From positions 1 through 20,326 of the forward strand of contig DQUE01000067.1 of assembly GCA_015662405.1 (NCBI GenBank): a stretch of DNA of 20,326 nucleotides, written 5' to 3'. Position numbers and translations under genes: made by a program. This DNA is from Sulfurimonas autotrophica (GTDB lineage: Bacteria > Campylobacterota > Campylobacteria > Campylobacterales > Sulfurimonadaceae). Position 1 is the first letter of the stretch. Each line of letters opens with the position of its first letter. Under the pieces are notes generated by a model. The model made no database searches. It had not been told where the DNA came from and saw only the letters and a list, made by a program, of their open reading frames with translations. Positions 1 through 8,774 of this stretch are shown here, piece by piece.

Positions 1-1856
1 TTCTTCAAGTTGCAAGAAAAAATAATATCTATATTCCTACAATTTGTTATATTTCAAAAACGACGCCTTGTGCATTTTGTCGTGTTTGTTGTGTAGAAGT
101 TGTAGGAGTAGAGGGGTTTGTTCTTGCATGTAATACTCCTGTAACTGAAAATATTGCAGTAAAAACAGATTCAACTAAAGTGAAGCAAGAGCGTAGAAAT
201 ATTATGCGACTCTATGGGCTAAATGATGATAGCTTTAGTGAGTCTGATTTGCACTCACTCTCTTTAGCATTTAATGCAGAGCAAGAAGAGTTTTCTGCAG
301 ATGCATGGGAGATTTCTTGTATTCCTTCTACATGTGTGCACTGCTCTGCAGGCTGTGCATTAGCGTATGAAGTTCGCCACAATGCAAAAGAGTCTATCTA
401 TAGGGTAAAAAACAGTGATGCATTTCATGTATTATGTGGAGCAGGACTCTTTGGATATGACTTTGCAAACTGTGCATCTAAAGATGAAGAAGCATTGAAA
501 AAAGCAGTTGAAGCACTAAAAAATGCAAATGCGATACGTTTTTCTTCGATTATTACAAACGAAGAAGCACATATTTTACAGCTACTTAAAGAGAGGTTAG
601 GGATAAAGCTTTTTAATGAAGATGCAAGATTGTATGGTGAATTCATGGCAGCGTACAGTAGTATTAGTGGTAAACTCCAACACAGTGCATCTCTAGATAC
701 GCTAAAAGAGGCAGATGCTCTTATAATTCTAGGTACACGCCTAGCAACAGATAATCCGATGGTTTGTTATGCTGTAGGCAGAGCCTCTCAAAATAATGAT
801 GCAAAAATAGTGTATGCGCATCCGATGGAAGATGTTTTCATGAAAAACATTGCAACGCAGTTTATGAAATATGAAGTAGGTACAGAAGAGGGTGTTATGG
901 CACTGTTAGCACATGAACTTCTAAAAAATAGCGAGGTAGATGAAGATACAAGAGCATTTTTAGATGATTTAGATTTGGGCTATCTTGAGGCTGAAAGCAA
1001 TATCGGTGATGATGAGTTAGAGTGCATGAGAGAATTATTGCAAAGAGGACAAAAGCAAGTTTTTATTATAGGTAGTGATATTTTCGCTCACAAGCGTGCA
1101 AAAAATATTGCAAAACTTGCCGCTTTGATTGAAAAATATACTGAATTTTCATTATTGATAGTTCCTACAGAGGTAAACAGTGTAGGTGTTTCTCTTACAT
1201 GTAGCCTTGATGTTGATGAAGATATAGGCAATATTGTAGCTTATAACGCAGAAGGTGATTTTATAATGTCATCTCTAAATGATACAGACTTGGCAATGCC
1301 AGCACTAAACCAGGTAGAAGGGAGTGTTGTTAATATAGATAATCGAGTACTTCCGCTAAATGCGGCAGTTGCATTTGATGGTTATACCCTAAATGATGTT
1401 GCAAATGCATTAGGCATTCAAAAAGAAAAGAGTAGCGATTATACAAAAGAGTTAGCGAGTGCTTGTAGACATTCTAGTGAGGACAAGAGAGGTTATAGAT
1501 TAGAAAAAATCTCTTGCAATGTAGATGGAAAGATAGAGCCTGTTGAAGAGTTGCCTGAATATAACGGTACAGTTATATATAATTGTAATCCTGTTTTACA
1601 GTTTAATGCATTTACAAATAAAACAAAGAAGTTAGAAAAAGATACAAGCTTAAGGGGCTCAGCTCAATTTGCAGCAGCTGCAAAAATAGCAGATGGCGAT
1701 GTAGTTGAAATAAATTTTGCATCAAGAACTATACAACGAGTTTTTAAGCAAGATAAAGAGTTAAAAGGAACTATTGCCTTAAATCCTACATTTGATTTAG
1801 GGCAAGAGTATGGTAAATATAGATTTGAAAAATCCAAAATAGTGAGAGCAATATAA
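1..1856 (+). CDS. nuoG: Short NuoG paralogue of complex I, 5' end outside window
   Basis: The reading frame is open from base 3, so the GTG at 180 is not the real start. By alignment with the next gene about 21 N-terminal residues are missing, giving a protein of roughly 640 residues. The visible N-terminus is a [2Fe-2S] ferredoxin domain with Cys codons at 45, 78, 87 and 129 (C-x10-C-x2-C-x13-C), the N1b pattern. The conserved Arg-Arg (192-197) is followed after only about 36 residues by a C-x2-C-x3-C-x26-C set (333-437), the N7-type motif. The neighbouring NuoG has about 151 residues in that gap, carrying the N3, N4 and N5 ligands, so those three clusters are absent here. The remainder is a molybdopterin-oxidoreductase-like domain that aligns with the next gene (for example MPALNQ-EG near 1303). 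TAA overlaps the next ATG by one base. It probably belongs to the peripheral arm of complex I; its exact role is unknown. Confidence 0.85.
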   Translation, partial: LQVARKNNIYIPTICYISKTTPCAFCRVCCVEVVGVEGFVLACNTPVTENIAVKTDSTKVKQERRNIMRLYGLNDDSFSESDLHSLSLAFNAEQEEFSADAWEISCIPSTCVHCSAGCALAYEVRHNAKESIYRVKNSDAFHVLCGAGLFGYDFANCASKDEEALKKAVEALKNANAIRFSSIITNEEAHILQLLKERLGIKLFNEDARLYGEFMAAYSSISGKLQHSASLDTLKEADALIILGTRLATDNPMVCYAVGRASQNNDAKIVYAHPMEDVFMKNIATQFMKYEVGTEEGVMALLAHELLKNSEVDEDTRAFLDDLDLGYLEAESNIGDDELECMRELLQRGQKQVFIIGSDIFAHKRAKNIAKLAALIEKYTEFSLLIVPTEVNSVGVSLTCSLDVDEDIGNIVAYNAEGDFIMSSLNDTDLAMPALNQVEGSVVNIDNRVLPLNAAVAFDGYTLNDVANALGIQKEKSSDYTKELASACRHSSEDKRGYRLEKISCNVDGKIEPVEELPEYNGTVIYNCNPVLQFNAFTNKTKKLEKDTSLRGSAQFAAAAKIADGDVVEINFASRTIQRVFKQDKELKGTIALNPTFDLGQEYGKYRFEKSKIVRAI

Positions 1857-4342
1857 TGAGTAAAATAATGATAAACATTGACGGAAAAGATGTTGAAACA
1901 CAAGAAGGACAGTATTTACTAGAGGCAGCTCGTGCGAATGATATATTTATTCCTGCTATATGTTACTTAACAAGATGTAGCCCAACTTTGGCGTGTCGTA
2001 TATGTTTAGTTGAGGCAGATGGTAAGCAAGTATATGCATGTAATGCCAAAGCAAAAGATGGCATGAAGATTGTTACATCAACAGAAAATATAGAAAAAGA
2101 GCGCCGCGCTATTATGGAGGTTTATGATGTAAATCATCCGCTGCAATGTGGTGTATGTGATCAATCTGGAGAGTGTGAACTGCAAAACTATACACTTGAA
2201 ATAGGTGTTGATTCGCAAAGTTATGCTATTAAAGATGTTGATAGAAGTGCTCATGATTGGGGTCATTTGCATTATGATCCAGGTCTTTGTATAGTTTGTG
2301 AGCGTTGTGTAACTGCATGTAAAGATATGATAGGTGATAACTCTTTAAAAACTATTCCAAGAGGTTCTGAACCATTAAGTGCAGAGTATAAAGCAGAGAT
2401 GCCAAAAGATGCGTATGCGATGTGGAATAAATTAAATAAGTCTGTTATTGGTTTGACAAATGGGACAGATGTTTTGGATTGTACATCTTGTGGTGAGTGT
2501 GCTGCAGTATGCCCGGTTGGAGCACTTGTTGATACGCAGTTTATGTACAAATCAAATGCATGGGAGCTAAGACAAGTACCAGCTACTTGTGGACACTGTT
2601 CTGCAGGATGTCAGATATCATATGATATAAAACATACAAGCATTGATAATCCAGAAGATAAAATCTACCGTGTAATGAATGAATGGAATTATGTATCACT
2701 TTGTGGTGCAGGGCGCTATGGATTTGATTATCAAAATGCTGGTGTTGTCAAAGATGAGAGTGCATTTGCTAATGCTATAGAGGCATTTAAAAAGGCCGAT
2801 ACGATTGCTTTTACCTCTACAATTACAAATGAAGAGGCATATCTGTTACAGCAAATGAAAGAGAAGTTTGGATACAAACTTATTAATCACGAAGCTAAAG
2901 CATTCCAAGAGTTTTTAGACAATTATTCACAAATAAGTGGACAGAAACTCTACAAAGGTGATCTAAAAAAAGTGCATGACACAAACTTTATCGTCTCTAT
3001 TGGATCAGCACTCAAAACAGATAATCCAAATGCACGCTATGCGCTAAATAACTCTTTAACGGTTCGAAAAGGTGCAGGTATCTATTTTCACCCTGTAAAA
3101 GATCCGATAATTGAAGGCATAGCAAAATCGATTATGACAGTTACACATGCTCCACTGCAAGAAGAAGTTGCACTCTACTTACTTTTAGATCTTTTTGCAG
3201 ATAAAACAGCATTACCCGCAGATATTGTTGAGTATCTTGCCTCTTTTCACTCACAAAAAACTATTACAGTTGAAGAGGTTGTCAAAGAGAAGGTTGTTGA
3301 AGTCGTAAAAGAGATGCAAGTAAATGAAGAGAGCGGAGAAGAGGTTGAAGTAGAAGTTGAAAAAACAAAAATGGTCTCTAAAAAAGTCTCTAAAGAGGTT
3401 GAAGTTGATGAAAATAAGTTGTTAGAAATTCTTGGTGCTGATGAGAATTTTATGGAAACACTTGAGAAAAACTTGAAGAAAAAAGAGAGCTTTGCTTTAA
3501 TGGTTGGCCCTGATTTATATAGACATCCAAGAGCAAAAAATCTTGCACGTTTAGTGGCTTTAGTTGAAAAATATTCTCAGTTTGAAGTGACAATGATACC
3601 GGCATTGACAAACTCACTCGGTGTTGCACTTCTTTGTGATCTTGATGATGAGAGAGGGGAGTACACTGTTGGCTATAACACAGAGGCTGATTTTGTACTC
3701 TCTGCTCTTGGTGATGGTGATTTAGATATGCCAGCACTTAACCAACAAGAGGGTACATTGACTTCTGTAAACAAACGTGTCAATCCAACAAATGCTGCAT
3801 TGGGATATGGTGGATATGAACTAAATGACATAGCAAATGCACTTGGATTTACAGCAGAAAATGTCATTGATTACACTGTGAAACTTCCTACATCTGTAGG
3901 TTTTCAGGCAAAAGAGTTTGATAATTTACCAAATCACTATGAAAATGATGGCACTGAAGTACGCGGTTATGTGTTAGAAAATGTAGCAGTTACACAAAGT
4001 GATGATGAAAATGTAGATAAATTCAGCGATGACAAGCTAGAAGGATGTATAATTTATTTGGCTAATCCTGTAAGACAATTTACAGAGTTTACAAACAAAG
4101 CAACAAACCTTGATGAAGTAAGTGGCATTTACATGAGTGAAGAGTACTTGTCAAAAACTGACTATAATGAGGGTGATAGAGTGACAATAAAAACACAAAA
4201 AGGTGAATTGAGTGCCAATATTGTTTGTGATAATAAAATTGCGGGTGATATTGTCGTGTTACCGACATTTGATAAAAAATTAAACGCAGAGGTACTTTTT
4301 GACGGTTACCGTTTTAGTACAGCTTCAATCCAAAAGGGGTAA
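1856..4342 (+). CDS. nuoG: NADH-quinone oxidoreductase (complex I) subunit G
   Basis: This is the Fe-S subunit that passes electrons through the peripheral arm of complex I on the cytoplasmic side. The 828 residues hold all expected clusters. N1b is C36, C47, C50 and C62. N3 is H94, C98, C101 and C107. Two ferredoxin-type motifs for N4/N5 are C145/148/151/155 and C209/212/215/219. An N7-type set is C245, C248, C252 and C283. A molybdopterin-oxidoreductase-like domain follows. Residues about 466-518 are an unusual Lys/Glu/Val-rich insert that the short paralogue lacks. The protein is somewhat shorter than E. coli NuoG (about 908). ATG overlaps the upstream stop by one base, and the end (AAAGGGGTAA) doubles as the Shine-Dalgarno site of nuoH. 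In Campylobacter and Helicobacter this complex is thought to take electrons from a reduced flavodoxin or ferredoxin rather than NADH; the input subunits lie outside the window, so the donor cannot be told here. Confidence 0.96.
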   Translation: MSKIMINIDGKDVETQEGQYLLEAARANDIFIPAICYLTRCSPTLACRICLVEADGKQVYACNAKAKDGMKIVTSTENIEKERRAIMEVYDVNHPLQCGVCDQSGECELQNYTLEIGVDSQSYAIKDVDRSAHDWGHLHYDPGLCIVCERCVTACKDMIGDNSLKTIPRGSEPLSAEYKAEMPKDAYAMWNKLNKSVIGLTNGTDVLDCTSCGECAAVCPVGALVDTQFMYKSNAWELRQVPATCGHCSAGCQISYDIKHTSIDNPEDKIYRVMNEWNYVSLCGAGRYGFDYQNAGVVKDESAFANAIEAFKKADTIAFTSTITNEEAYLLQQMKEKFGYKLINHEAKAFQEFLDNYSQISGQKLYKGDLKKVHDTNFIVSIGSALKTDNPNARYALNNSLTVRKGAGIYFHPVKDPIIEGIAKSIMTVTHAPLQEEVALYLLLDLFADKTALPADIVEYLASFHSQKTITVEEVVKEKVVEVVKEMQVNEESGEEVEVEVEKTKMVSKKVSKEVEVDENKLLEILGADENFMETLEKNLKKKESFALMVGPDLYRHPRAKNLARLVALVEKYSQFEVTMIPALTNSLGVALLCDLDDERGEYTVGYNTEADFVLSALGDGDLDMPALNQQEGTLTSVNKRVNPTNAALGYGGYELNDIANALGFTAENVIDYTVKLPTSVGFQAKEFDNLPNHYENDGTEVRGYVLENVAVTQSDDENVDKFSDDKLEGCIIYLANPVRQFTEFTNKATNLDEVSGIYMSEEYLSKTDYNEGDRVTIKTQKGELSANIVCDNKIAGDIVVLPTFDKKLNAEVLFDGYRFSTASIQKG

Positions 4343-4345
4343 TAT

Positions 4346-5335
4346 ATGGATACAGCATATCTTATTGAAACGATTATAAAGGTCGTTGTAATTTTACTTA
4401 TATTTTCTGCATTAGCAGGTATTGGAACATATTTTGAGCGGAAGGTGCTTGCCTTTATGCAACGTCGTTTGGGACCGATGTATGTTGGACCATATGGTTT
4501 ATTGCAAGTTGCAGCAGATGGTATAAAACTCTTTACAAAAGAGGATATTATTCCTACAAATGTTGTTAGACCTATATTTAAAATTGCACCTGTTATTACA
4601 GCTGCGACTGCATTTATGGCAGCAGCTGCAATTCCATTTTTTCCACAGTTTACTCTATTTGGTTATACAGTTCACCCGATTGTTGCAGATGTAAATATTG
4701 GTATTTTATATATACTCGGTGTTATGGCAATAGGTCTGTATGGACCTTTACTAGGTGGTATGGCCTCAGCAAATAAATTTTCTTTACTTTCAGCAGCACG
4801 TACTGCGGCTGTATTTATTTCGTATGAAGTTGTTAGTGGTTTGGCTATTCTTGCACCTATAATGATGGTTGGTTCATTATCTTTGATTGATTTTAATAAC
4901 TATCAAGCAGGTGGTATTGCTAATTGGATAGTCTGGTCACAGCCTGTTGCATTTGTACTTTTTTGGATTGCAGCTTTTGCTGAAACGGGACGTACACCAT
5001 TTCACCTTATAGCAAATGATCATGAGATTATTGATGGTTTTGGTACGGAATACTCAGGAATGAGATGGGGGCTCTTTTTCATTGGTGAGTATGCAAATAT
5101 GTTTTTTATCTCGTTTGTTATTCCTCTAATCTTTTTGGGTGGATATGGTGATGGTAGTCTGCTTGGTGCATTGGGATTAATCGCAAAAGTAGCATTTTTC
5201 TTCTTCTTTTTCTTATGGACAAGAGCTGCTTGGCCAGATGTAAGACCGGATCAACTTATGTGGTTGTGCTGGAAAGTGCTAATGCCATTAGCCGTGATTA
5301 ATGTTGTAATCACTGGTTTAGTTATGATGTTTTAA
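4346..5335 (+). CDS. nuoH: Complex I membrane subunit H
   Basis: NuoH anchors the peripheral arm and forms most of the quinone-binding chamber. The 329 residues match the usual length (E. coli 325) and are strongly hydrophobic with several membrane segments. The family signature near the N-terminus (residues 30-60: ERKVLAFMQRRLGP, then VGPYGLLQ) and the loop ending EYSGM (from about residue 235) are clear. The loop at residues 213-232 reads AETGRTPF then HLIANDHEIIDGF. Many NuoH proteins, including E. coli, have an acidic PExE-type stretch here, so the quinone-chamber loop differs; the Glu aligned with E. coli E216 appears to be Ala223. The Shine-Dalgarno site AAGGGG lies at the end of nuoG, and TTTAAGGGGA at the 3' end provides the site for nuoI. 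Confidence 0.96.
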   Translation: MDTAYLIETIIKVVVILLIFSALAGIGTYFERKVLAFMQRRLGPMYVGPYGLLQVAADGIKLFTKEDIIPTNVVRPIFKIAPVITAATAFMAAAAIPFFPQFTLFGYTVHPIVADVNIGILYILGVMAIGLYGPLLGGMASANKFSLLSAARTAAVFISYEVVSGLAILAPIMMVGSLSLIDFNNYQAGGIANWIVWSQPVAFVLFWIAAFAETGRTPFHLIANDHEIIDGFGTEYSGMRWGLFFIGEYANMFFISFVIPLIFLGGYGDGSLLGALGLIAKVAFFFFFFLWTRAAWPDVRPDQLMWLCWKVLMPLAVINVVITGLVMMF

Positions 5336-5346
5336 GGGGATAATGA

Positions 5347-5964
5347 ATGAAAATGGAACAATTTAATGATAGAAATGTAGCAGATAATGGCTACTTTTTG
5401 GTTGATATTGAAGATTATCCTACTGATGGTTGGGGTAAGTTTAAGCGTGTGCTTAAAAGAAGTTTCAAAGGTGAACTTTTTGTAGGTCTTTGGGTTGTCC
5501 TTCGTGAAATGATTAAGTTTGATATTCATACAGTACAGTACCCAGAAGAGAAGATGCCAATTGGTCCTCGTTATCGTGCAGTGCATGAGATGAAAAGACT
5601 TTGGGAGAGTGATGCTGAGCGTTGTATCGGGTGTGGGCTTTGTGAGAAGATTTGTATCTCAGACTGTATTCGCATGGATACAAAAATTGATGAAAACTCT
5701 CGCAAAGAGGTTACTGAATATACAATTAACCTAGGGCGTTGTATCTTTTGTGGCTATTGTGCAGAAGTTTGTCCCGAACTTGCTATTACCCATGGTGGTG
5801 AGTATGAACAGGCATCTGAGCAGCGTGAACATTTTGTCGATTATGAGTATATGTTAACCCCACTTGACAAGATGAAGGCCGGAAAGCAGTTAGAGTTTGA
5901 AGGTTTTGGTGCTATTACACCACATGAAGATGAGCGTGTTAAAAAAACACCTCTTGCATATTAA
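5347..5964 (+). CDS. nuoI: Complex I Fe-S subunit I
   Basis: NuoI carries clusters N6a and N6b, which bridge NuoG and the terminal N2 cluster. The 205 residues contain two ferredoxin motifs: C93-x2-C96-x2-C99-x3-C103 and C132-x2-C135-x2-C138-x3-C142-P. The usual Pro after the fourth Cys of the first motif is Ile here (CIS), while the second keeps CP. About 90 residues precede the first motif, making it slightly longer than E. coli NuoI (180). The start at 5347 is favoured over the ATG at 5343, which is in another frame and stops after seven codons. A strong Shine-Dalgarno site (AAGGGGA, 5334-5340) overlaps the nuoH stop. Confidence 0.96.
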   Translation: MKMEQFNDRNVADNGYFLVDIEDYPTDGWGKFKRVLKRSFKGELFVGLWVVLREMIKFDIHTVQYPEEKMPIGPRYRAVHEMKRLWESDAERCIGCGLCEKICISDCIRMDTKIDENSRKEVTEYTINLGRCIFCGYCAEVCPELAITHGGEYEQASEQREHFVDYEYMLTPLDKMKAGKQLEFEGFGAITPHEDERVKKTPLAY

Positions 5965-5976
5965 GGAGTTTGGATT

Positions 5977-6543
5977 ATGTTTGAAGCGATAGCGTTTTAC
6001 TTGTTTGCATTTTTAACGATAGTGATGTTTTTTATTACGGTAACAACATCACAGGCGTTATATGCACTGAGTGCATTGGCAGCAGGAATGATTTTTATAT
6101 CGGCATTTTTCTTTATTCTGGGTGCTGATTTTTTAGGTGCAGTGCAAATAATTGTTTACACTGGTGCAGTAATGGCTCTGTATGCTTTTGGTATGATGTT
6201 TTTTGATTCAACACGTGAAGTCAAAGAGAAGCAAGGAAACAAATATATCATTGTTGGGCTCTCAACACTGGCAGCAATTTTAGTTGTTGTCATATTTTCA
6301 GCACCTATGGTCTCTGACAAAATAGTTGCACTGTATCCAGCAATAGATGGAGTAGGTAATACACAAGAGGTAGGTTTGGTTTTATTTACAAAATATTTAG
6401 TGCCATTTGAAGTAGCTGCAATAATGTTACTTGTTGCGATGGTAGCAGGTATTGTGCTAGCTGGTAAAAAGATGGATCTTTCAATTACACTTATGAGTGA
6501 TTCTGAGATTGAAGAACAAAAAAATAAAAAGGTACTTTCATGA
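5977..6543 (+). CDS. nuoJ: Complex I membrane subunit J
   Basis: NuoJ is a small membrane-arm subunit whose third helix takes part in the conformational change linking quinone chemistry to proton pumping. The 188 residues (E. coli 184) have about five hydrophobic segments. The family core is GAVQIIVYTGAVMALYAFGM at about residues 54-73, followed by a charged stretch. The C-terminus is polar and charged (EIEEQKNKKVLS). The Shine-Dalgarno site TAAGGAG (5962-5968) includes the nuoI stop codon. The gene overlaps nuoK by four bases (ATGA), so translation of the two is probably coupled. Confidence 0.95.
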   Translation: MFEAIAFYLFAFLTIVMFFITVTTSQALYALSALAAGMIFISAFFFILGADFLGAVQIIVYTGAVMALYAFGMMFFDSTREVKEKQGNKYIIVGLSTLAAILVVVIFSAPMVSDKIVALYPAIDGVGNTQEVGLVLFTKYLVPFEVAAIMLLVAMVAGIVLAGKKMDLSITLMSDSEIEEQKNKKVLS

Positions 6544-6848
6544 TGGAAATAGGTTTAAATCACTATCTTGTTTTATCTACTATTTTATTTGCTATTGGTT
6601 TAGTGGGTGTTATGCGTAGAAAAAACCTTCTATTACTCTTTTTTGCAACTGAAATATTATTAAATGCAGTCAATATTGCATTTGCTGCCATTTCACACTA
6701 TTATGGTGATTTGACGGGTCAAATGTTTGCATTTTTCGTAATTGCTATTGCTGCTTCAGAGGTTGCTGTTGGTCTTGGACTTCTTATAGTATGGTACAAG
6801 CGTCATAGTTCAATCGACTTAGATGCACTCACAACGATGAAAGGATAA
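6540..6848 (+). CDS. nuoK: Complex I membrane subunit K
   Basis: NuoK is the smallest antiporter-like subunit (MrpC type) of the membrane arm. The 102 residues match the family (E. coli 100) with three hydrophobic helices. The two buried Glu residues required for proton translocation in E. coli (E36 and E72) correspond to E38 (ATEILLNAVNI) and E74 (AASEVAVGLGLL). There are two consecutive ATG codons at 6540 and 6543; the first is better spaced from AAAAAGG (6526-6532) and forms the ATGA overlap with nuoJ. Confidence 0.95.
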   Translation: MMEIGLNHYLVLSTILFAIGLVGVMRRKNLLLLFFATEILLNAVNIAFAAISHYYGDLTGQMFAFFVIAIAASEVAVGLGLLIVWYKRHSSIDLDALTTMKG

Positions 6849-6851
6849 AGC

Positions 6852-8771
6852 ATGGAAAAGTATTTATATATAGCACTCTTTGCTCCACTAGTTAGTTCTT
6901 TGTTCTCAGCACTCTTTACTGCGACACCAAAGAAGTTATTTACAGGTATTATTGCTAGTGTATTGATTTTTACATCATTTGTTGCAAGCACAATACTTTT
7001 ACTACATATACTCAAAGGCGGAGAGCCTATACATGTAACACTTATGACATGGATGGCAACTGGAGATTTATACATCCCTTTTGGTTTTGTAGTAGATCAA
7101 ATCTCTGTTACTATGATGATGGTTGTTACTTTAGTCTCAACTATTGTGCATATCTACTCTATAGGATACATGGATCACGACAAGGGCTTTAACCGTTTCT
7201 TTGCATGGTTATCAGCATTTGTGTTTTCGATGATGATTCTTGTTATGAGTGATAATTATGCTGGTCTCTTTATAGGCTGGGAAGGTGTTGGTCTTTGTTC
7301 GTGGGGGCTTATTGGTTTTTGGTATCATAAAGAGATTGCCACTTGGGCATCGAATGAAGCTTTTATAATGAACCGTATTGCTGACCTTGGTATGCTTATT
7401 GGGATCTTTTTGGTCTATTGGAATACAGGTACACTGCAATATGATGAAGCATTTGCTTTAATGCCATCACTTGATAGCGCAACATTGACATGGATTGGAA
7501 TATTTTTGTTTATCGGTGCTATGGGGAAATCAGCACAGTTTCCACTGCATACTTGGCTTGCTGATGCGATGGAGGGTCCTACTCCAGTATCGGCACTAAT
7601 TCACGCAGCAACAATGGTTACAGCGGGTGTCTATCTTGTCGTACGTTCAAATGAGCTCTATAGCTTAATACCAAACGTAGGTCTCTTTATCGCCTCATTA
7701 GGTGCTTTTGTAGCACTTTTTGCTGCCTCTATGGCACTTGTAAACCGTGATATGAAACGAATTATTGCATACTCTACGCTCTCTCAACTAGGCTATATGT
7801 TTGCAGCAGCTGGGCTTGGTGCCTATTGGGTTGCACTCTTTCACTTAATGGCACATGCTTTCTTTAAAGCTCTTCTTTTCTTGGGTGCAGGGAATGTTAT
7901 GCATGCGATGCATGATGAGCTTGATCCGTTTAAGATGGGTGGATTAAAAAAGGTGATGAAATGGACATGGATTATGATGACTATTGCCTCATTAGCACTA
8001 GCTGGAATCTTTCCATTTGCTGGTTTCTTCTCGAAAGATACGATTTTAGAAGCAGCATTTGCAGAGCACCACTTTGTAATATATGGAGTCCTCCTCTTTA
8101 CTGCAGGTTTGACGGCATTTTATTCGTTTAGACTAGTAGCACTTATCTTTCACGGAGAAGAGCGTTACAAAATTTTTGGAATTCACCCACATGAAGCGTA
8201 TAGATTTATGTTGATAGCAATGAGCCCATTGCTTATACTTGCGATGATTGCAGGAGTTTTTCAAGAACCTTTCTTTGCAATGGTTGAAGAGATACTAAGT
8301 GCACATGAATACCATATACATTCTCATACAACCTTATGGATAATGTTAGTAGGAACACAACTTTTTGTAGCACTTGCTATTTTGTATGCATATAAAAAGT
8401 ATGCTACATGGAGTAGTGTTCCAGATGGAACAAGCCCAATAGAAAACTCATTTTTCTATAAACTACTGTTTAATCAGTATTATATTCCATATTTCTATGA
8501 AACCTATATTGTAAAACCATATAGAGAAGCTTCTGAACTATTTTGGACAAAAGTTGATCTTAAAATTGTTGATGCAACTGTTGATGGGATTGCAGGTATT
8601 GTTTATGGTACTGGTGAGAAAACAAGGCAAATGCAAAGTGGTAATTTATCTACTATGCTAAAATGGATGGTAGCAGGTCTTGTTGGTCTGCTCTTTCTCG
8701 CTGTAGCGTTTGGACTTGCAGCAAGATATTCTGATGAGATTATAGTTTTCTTATCAGCTTTAGGAGTGTAG
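6852..8771 (+). CDS. nuoL: Complex I antiporter-like subunit L
   Basis: NuoL is the distal proton-pumping subunit, homologous to Mrp Na+/H+ antiporters. The 639 residues (E. coli 613) keep the channel residues: E144 in GWEGVGLCSWGLIGFW (identical numbering to E. coli E144), K226 in GKSAQFPLHTWLADAMEGPT (E. coli K229) and K395 in FFSKDTIL (E. coli K399). The C-terminal third holds the linker expected for the long lateral helix and ends in a final hydrophobic segment (about residues 602-625). It starts three bases after the nuoK stop; AAAGGA at the end of nuoK is the Shine-Dalgarno site. Confidence 0.96.
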   Translation: MEKYLYIALFAPLVSSLFSALFTATPKKLFTGIIASVLIFTSFVASTILLLHILKGGEPIHVTLMTWMATGDLYIPFGFVVDQISVTMMMVVTLVSTIVHIYSIGYMDHDKGFNRFFAWLSAFVFSMMILVMSDNYAGLFIGWEGVGLCSWGLIGFWYHKEIATWASNEAFIMNRIADLGMLIGIFLVYWNTGTLQYDEAFALMPSLDSATLTWIGIFLFIGAMGKSAQFPLHTWLADAMEGPTPVSALIHAATMVTAGVYLVVRSNELYSLIPNVGLFIASLGAFVALFAASMALVNRDMKRIIAYSTLSQLGYMFAAAGLGAYWVALFHLMAHAFFKALLFLGAGNVMHAMHDELDPFKMGGLKKVMKWTWIMMTIASLALAGIFPFAGFFSKDTILEAAFAEHHFVIYGVLLFTAGLTAFYSFRLVALIFHGEERYKIFGIHPHEAYRFMLIAMSPLLILAMIAGVFQEPFFAMVEEILSAHEYHIHSHTTLWIMLVGTQLFVALAILYAYKKYATWSSVPDGTSPIENSFFYKLLFNQYYIPYFYETYIVKPYREASELFWTKVDLKIVDATVDGIAGIVYGTGEKTRQMQSGNLSTMLKWMVAGLVGLLFLAVAFGLAARYSDEIIVFLSALGV

Positions 8772-8774
8772 TAT

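Noticed and set aside
180..182. GTG at 180 as the start of the first gene
   Set aside because: The frame is open to base 3 and the upstream codons encode the N1b ferredoxin domain with its four Cys, so the true start is outside the window.
1..4342. Tandem nuoG as an assembly duplication or a frameshifted single gene
   Set aside because: The two copies differ throughout at the nucleotide level, both are full open frames, and the missing segment in the first is clean and in frame.
5343..5345. ATG 5343 as the nuoI start
   Set aside because: It is in a different frame and reaches a stop after seven codons.
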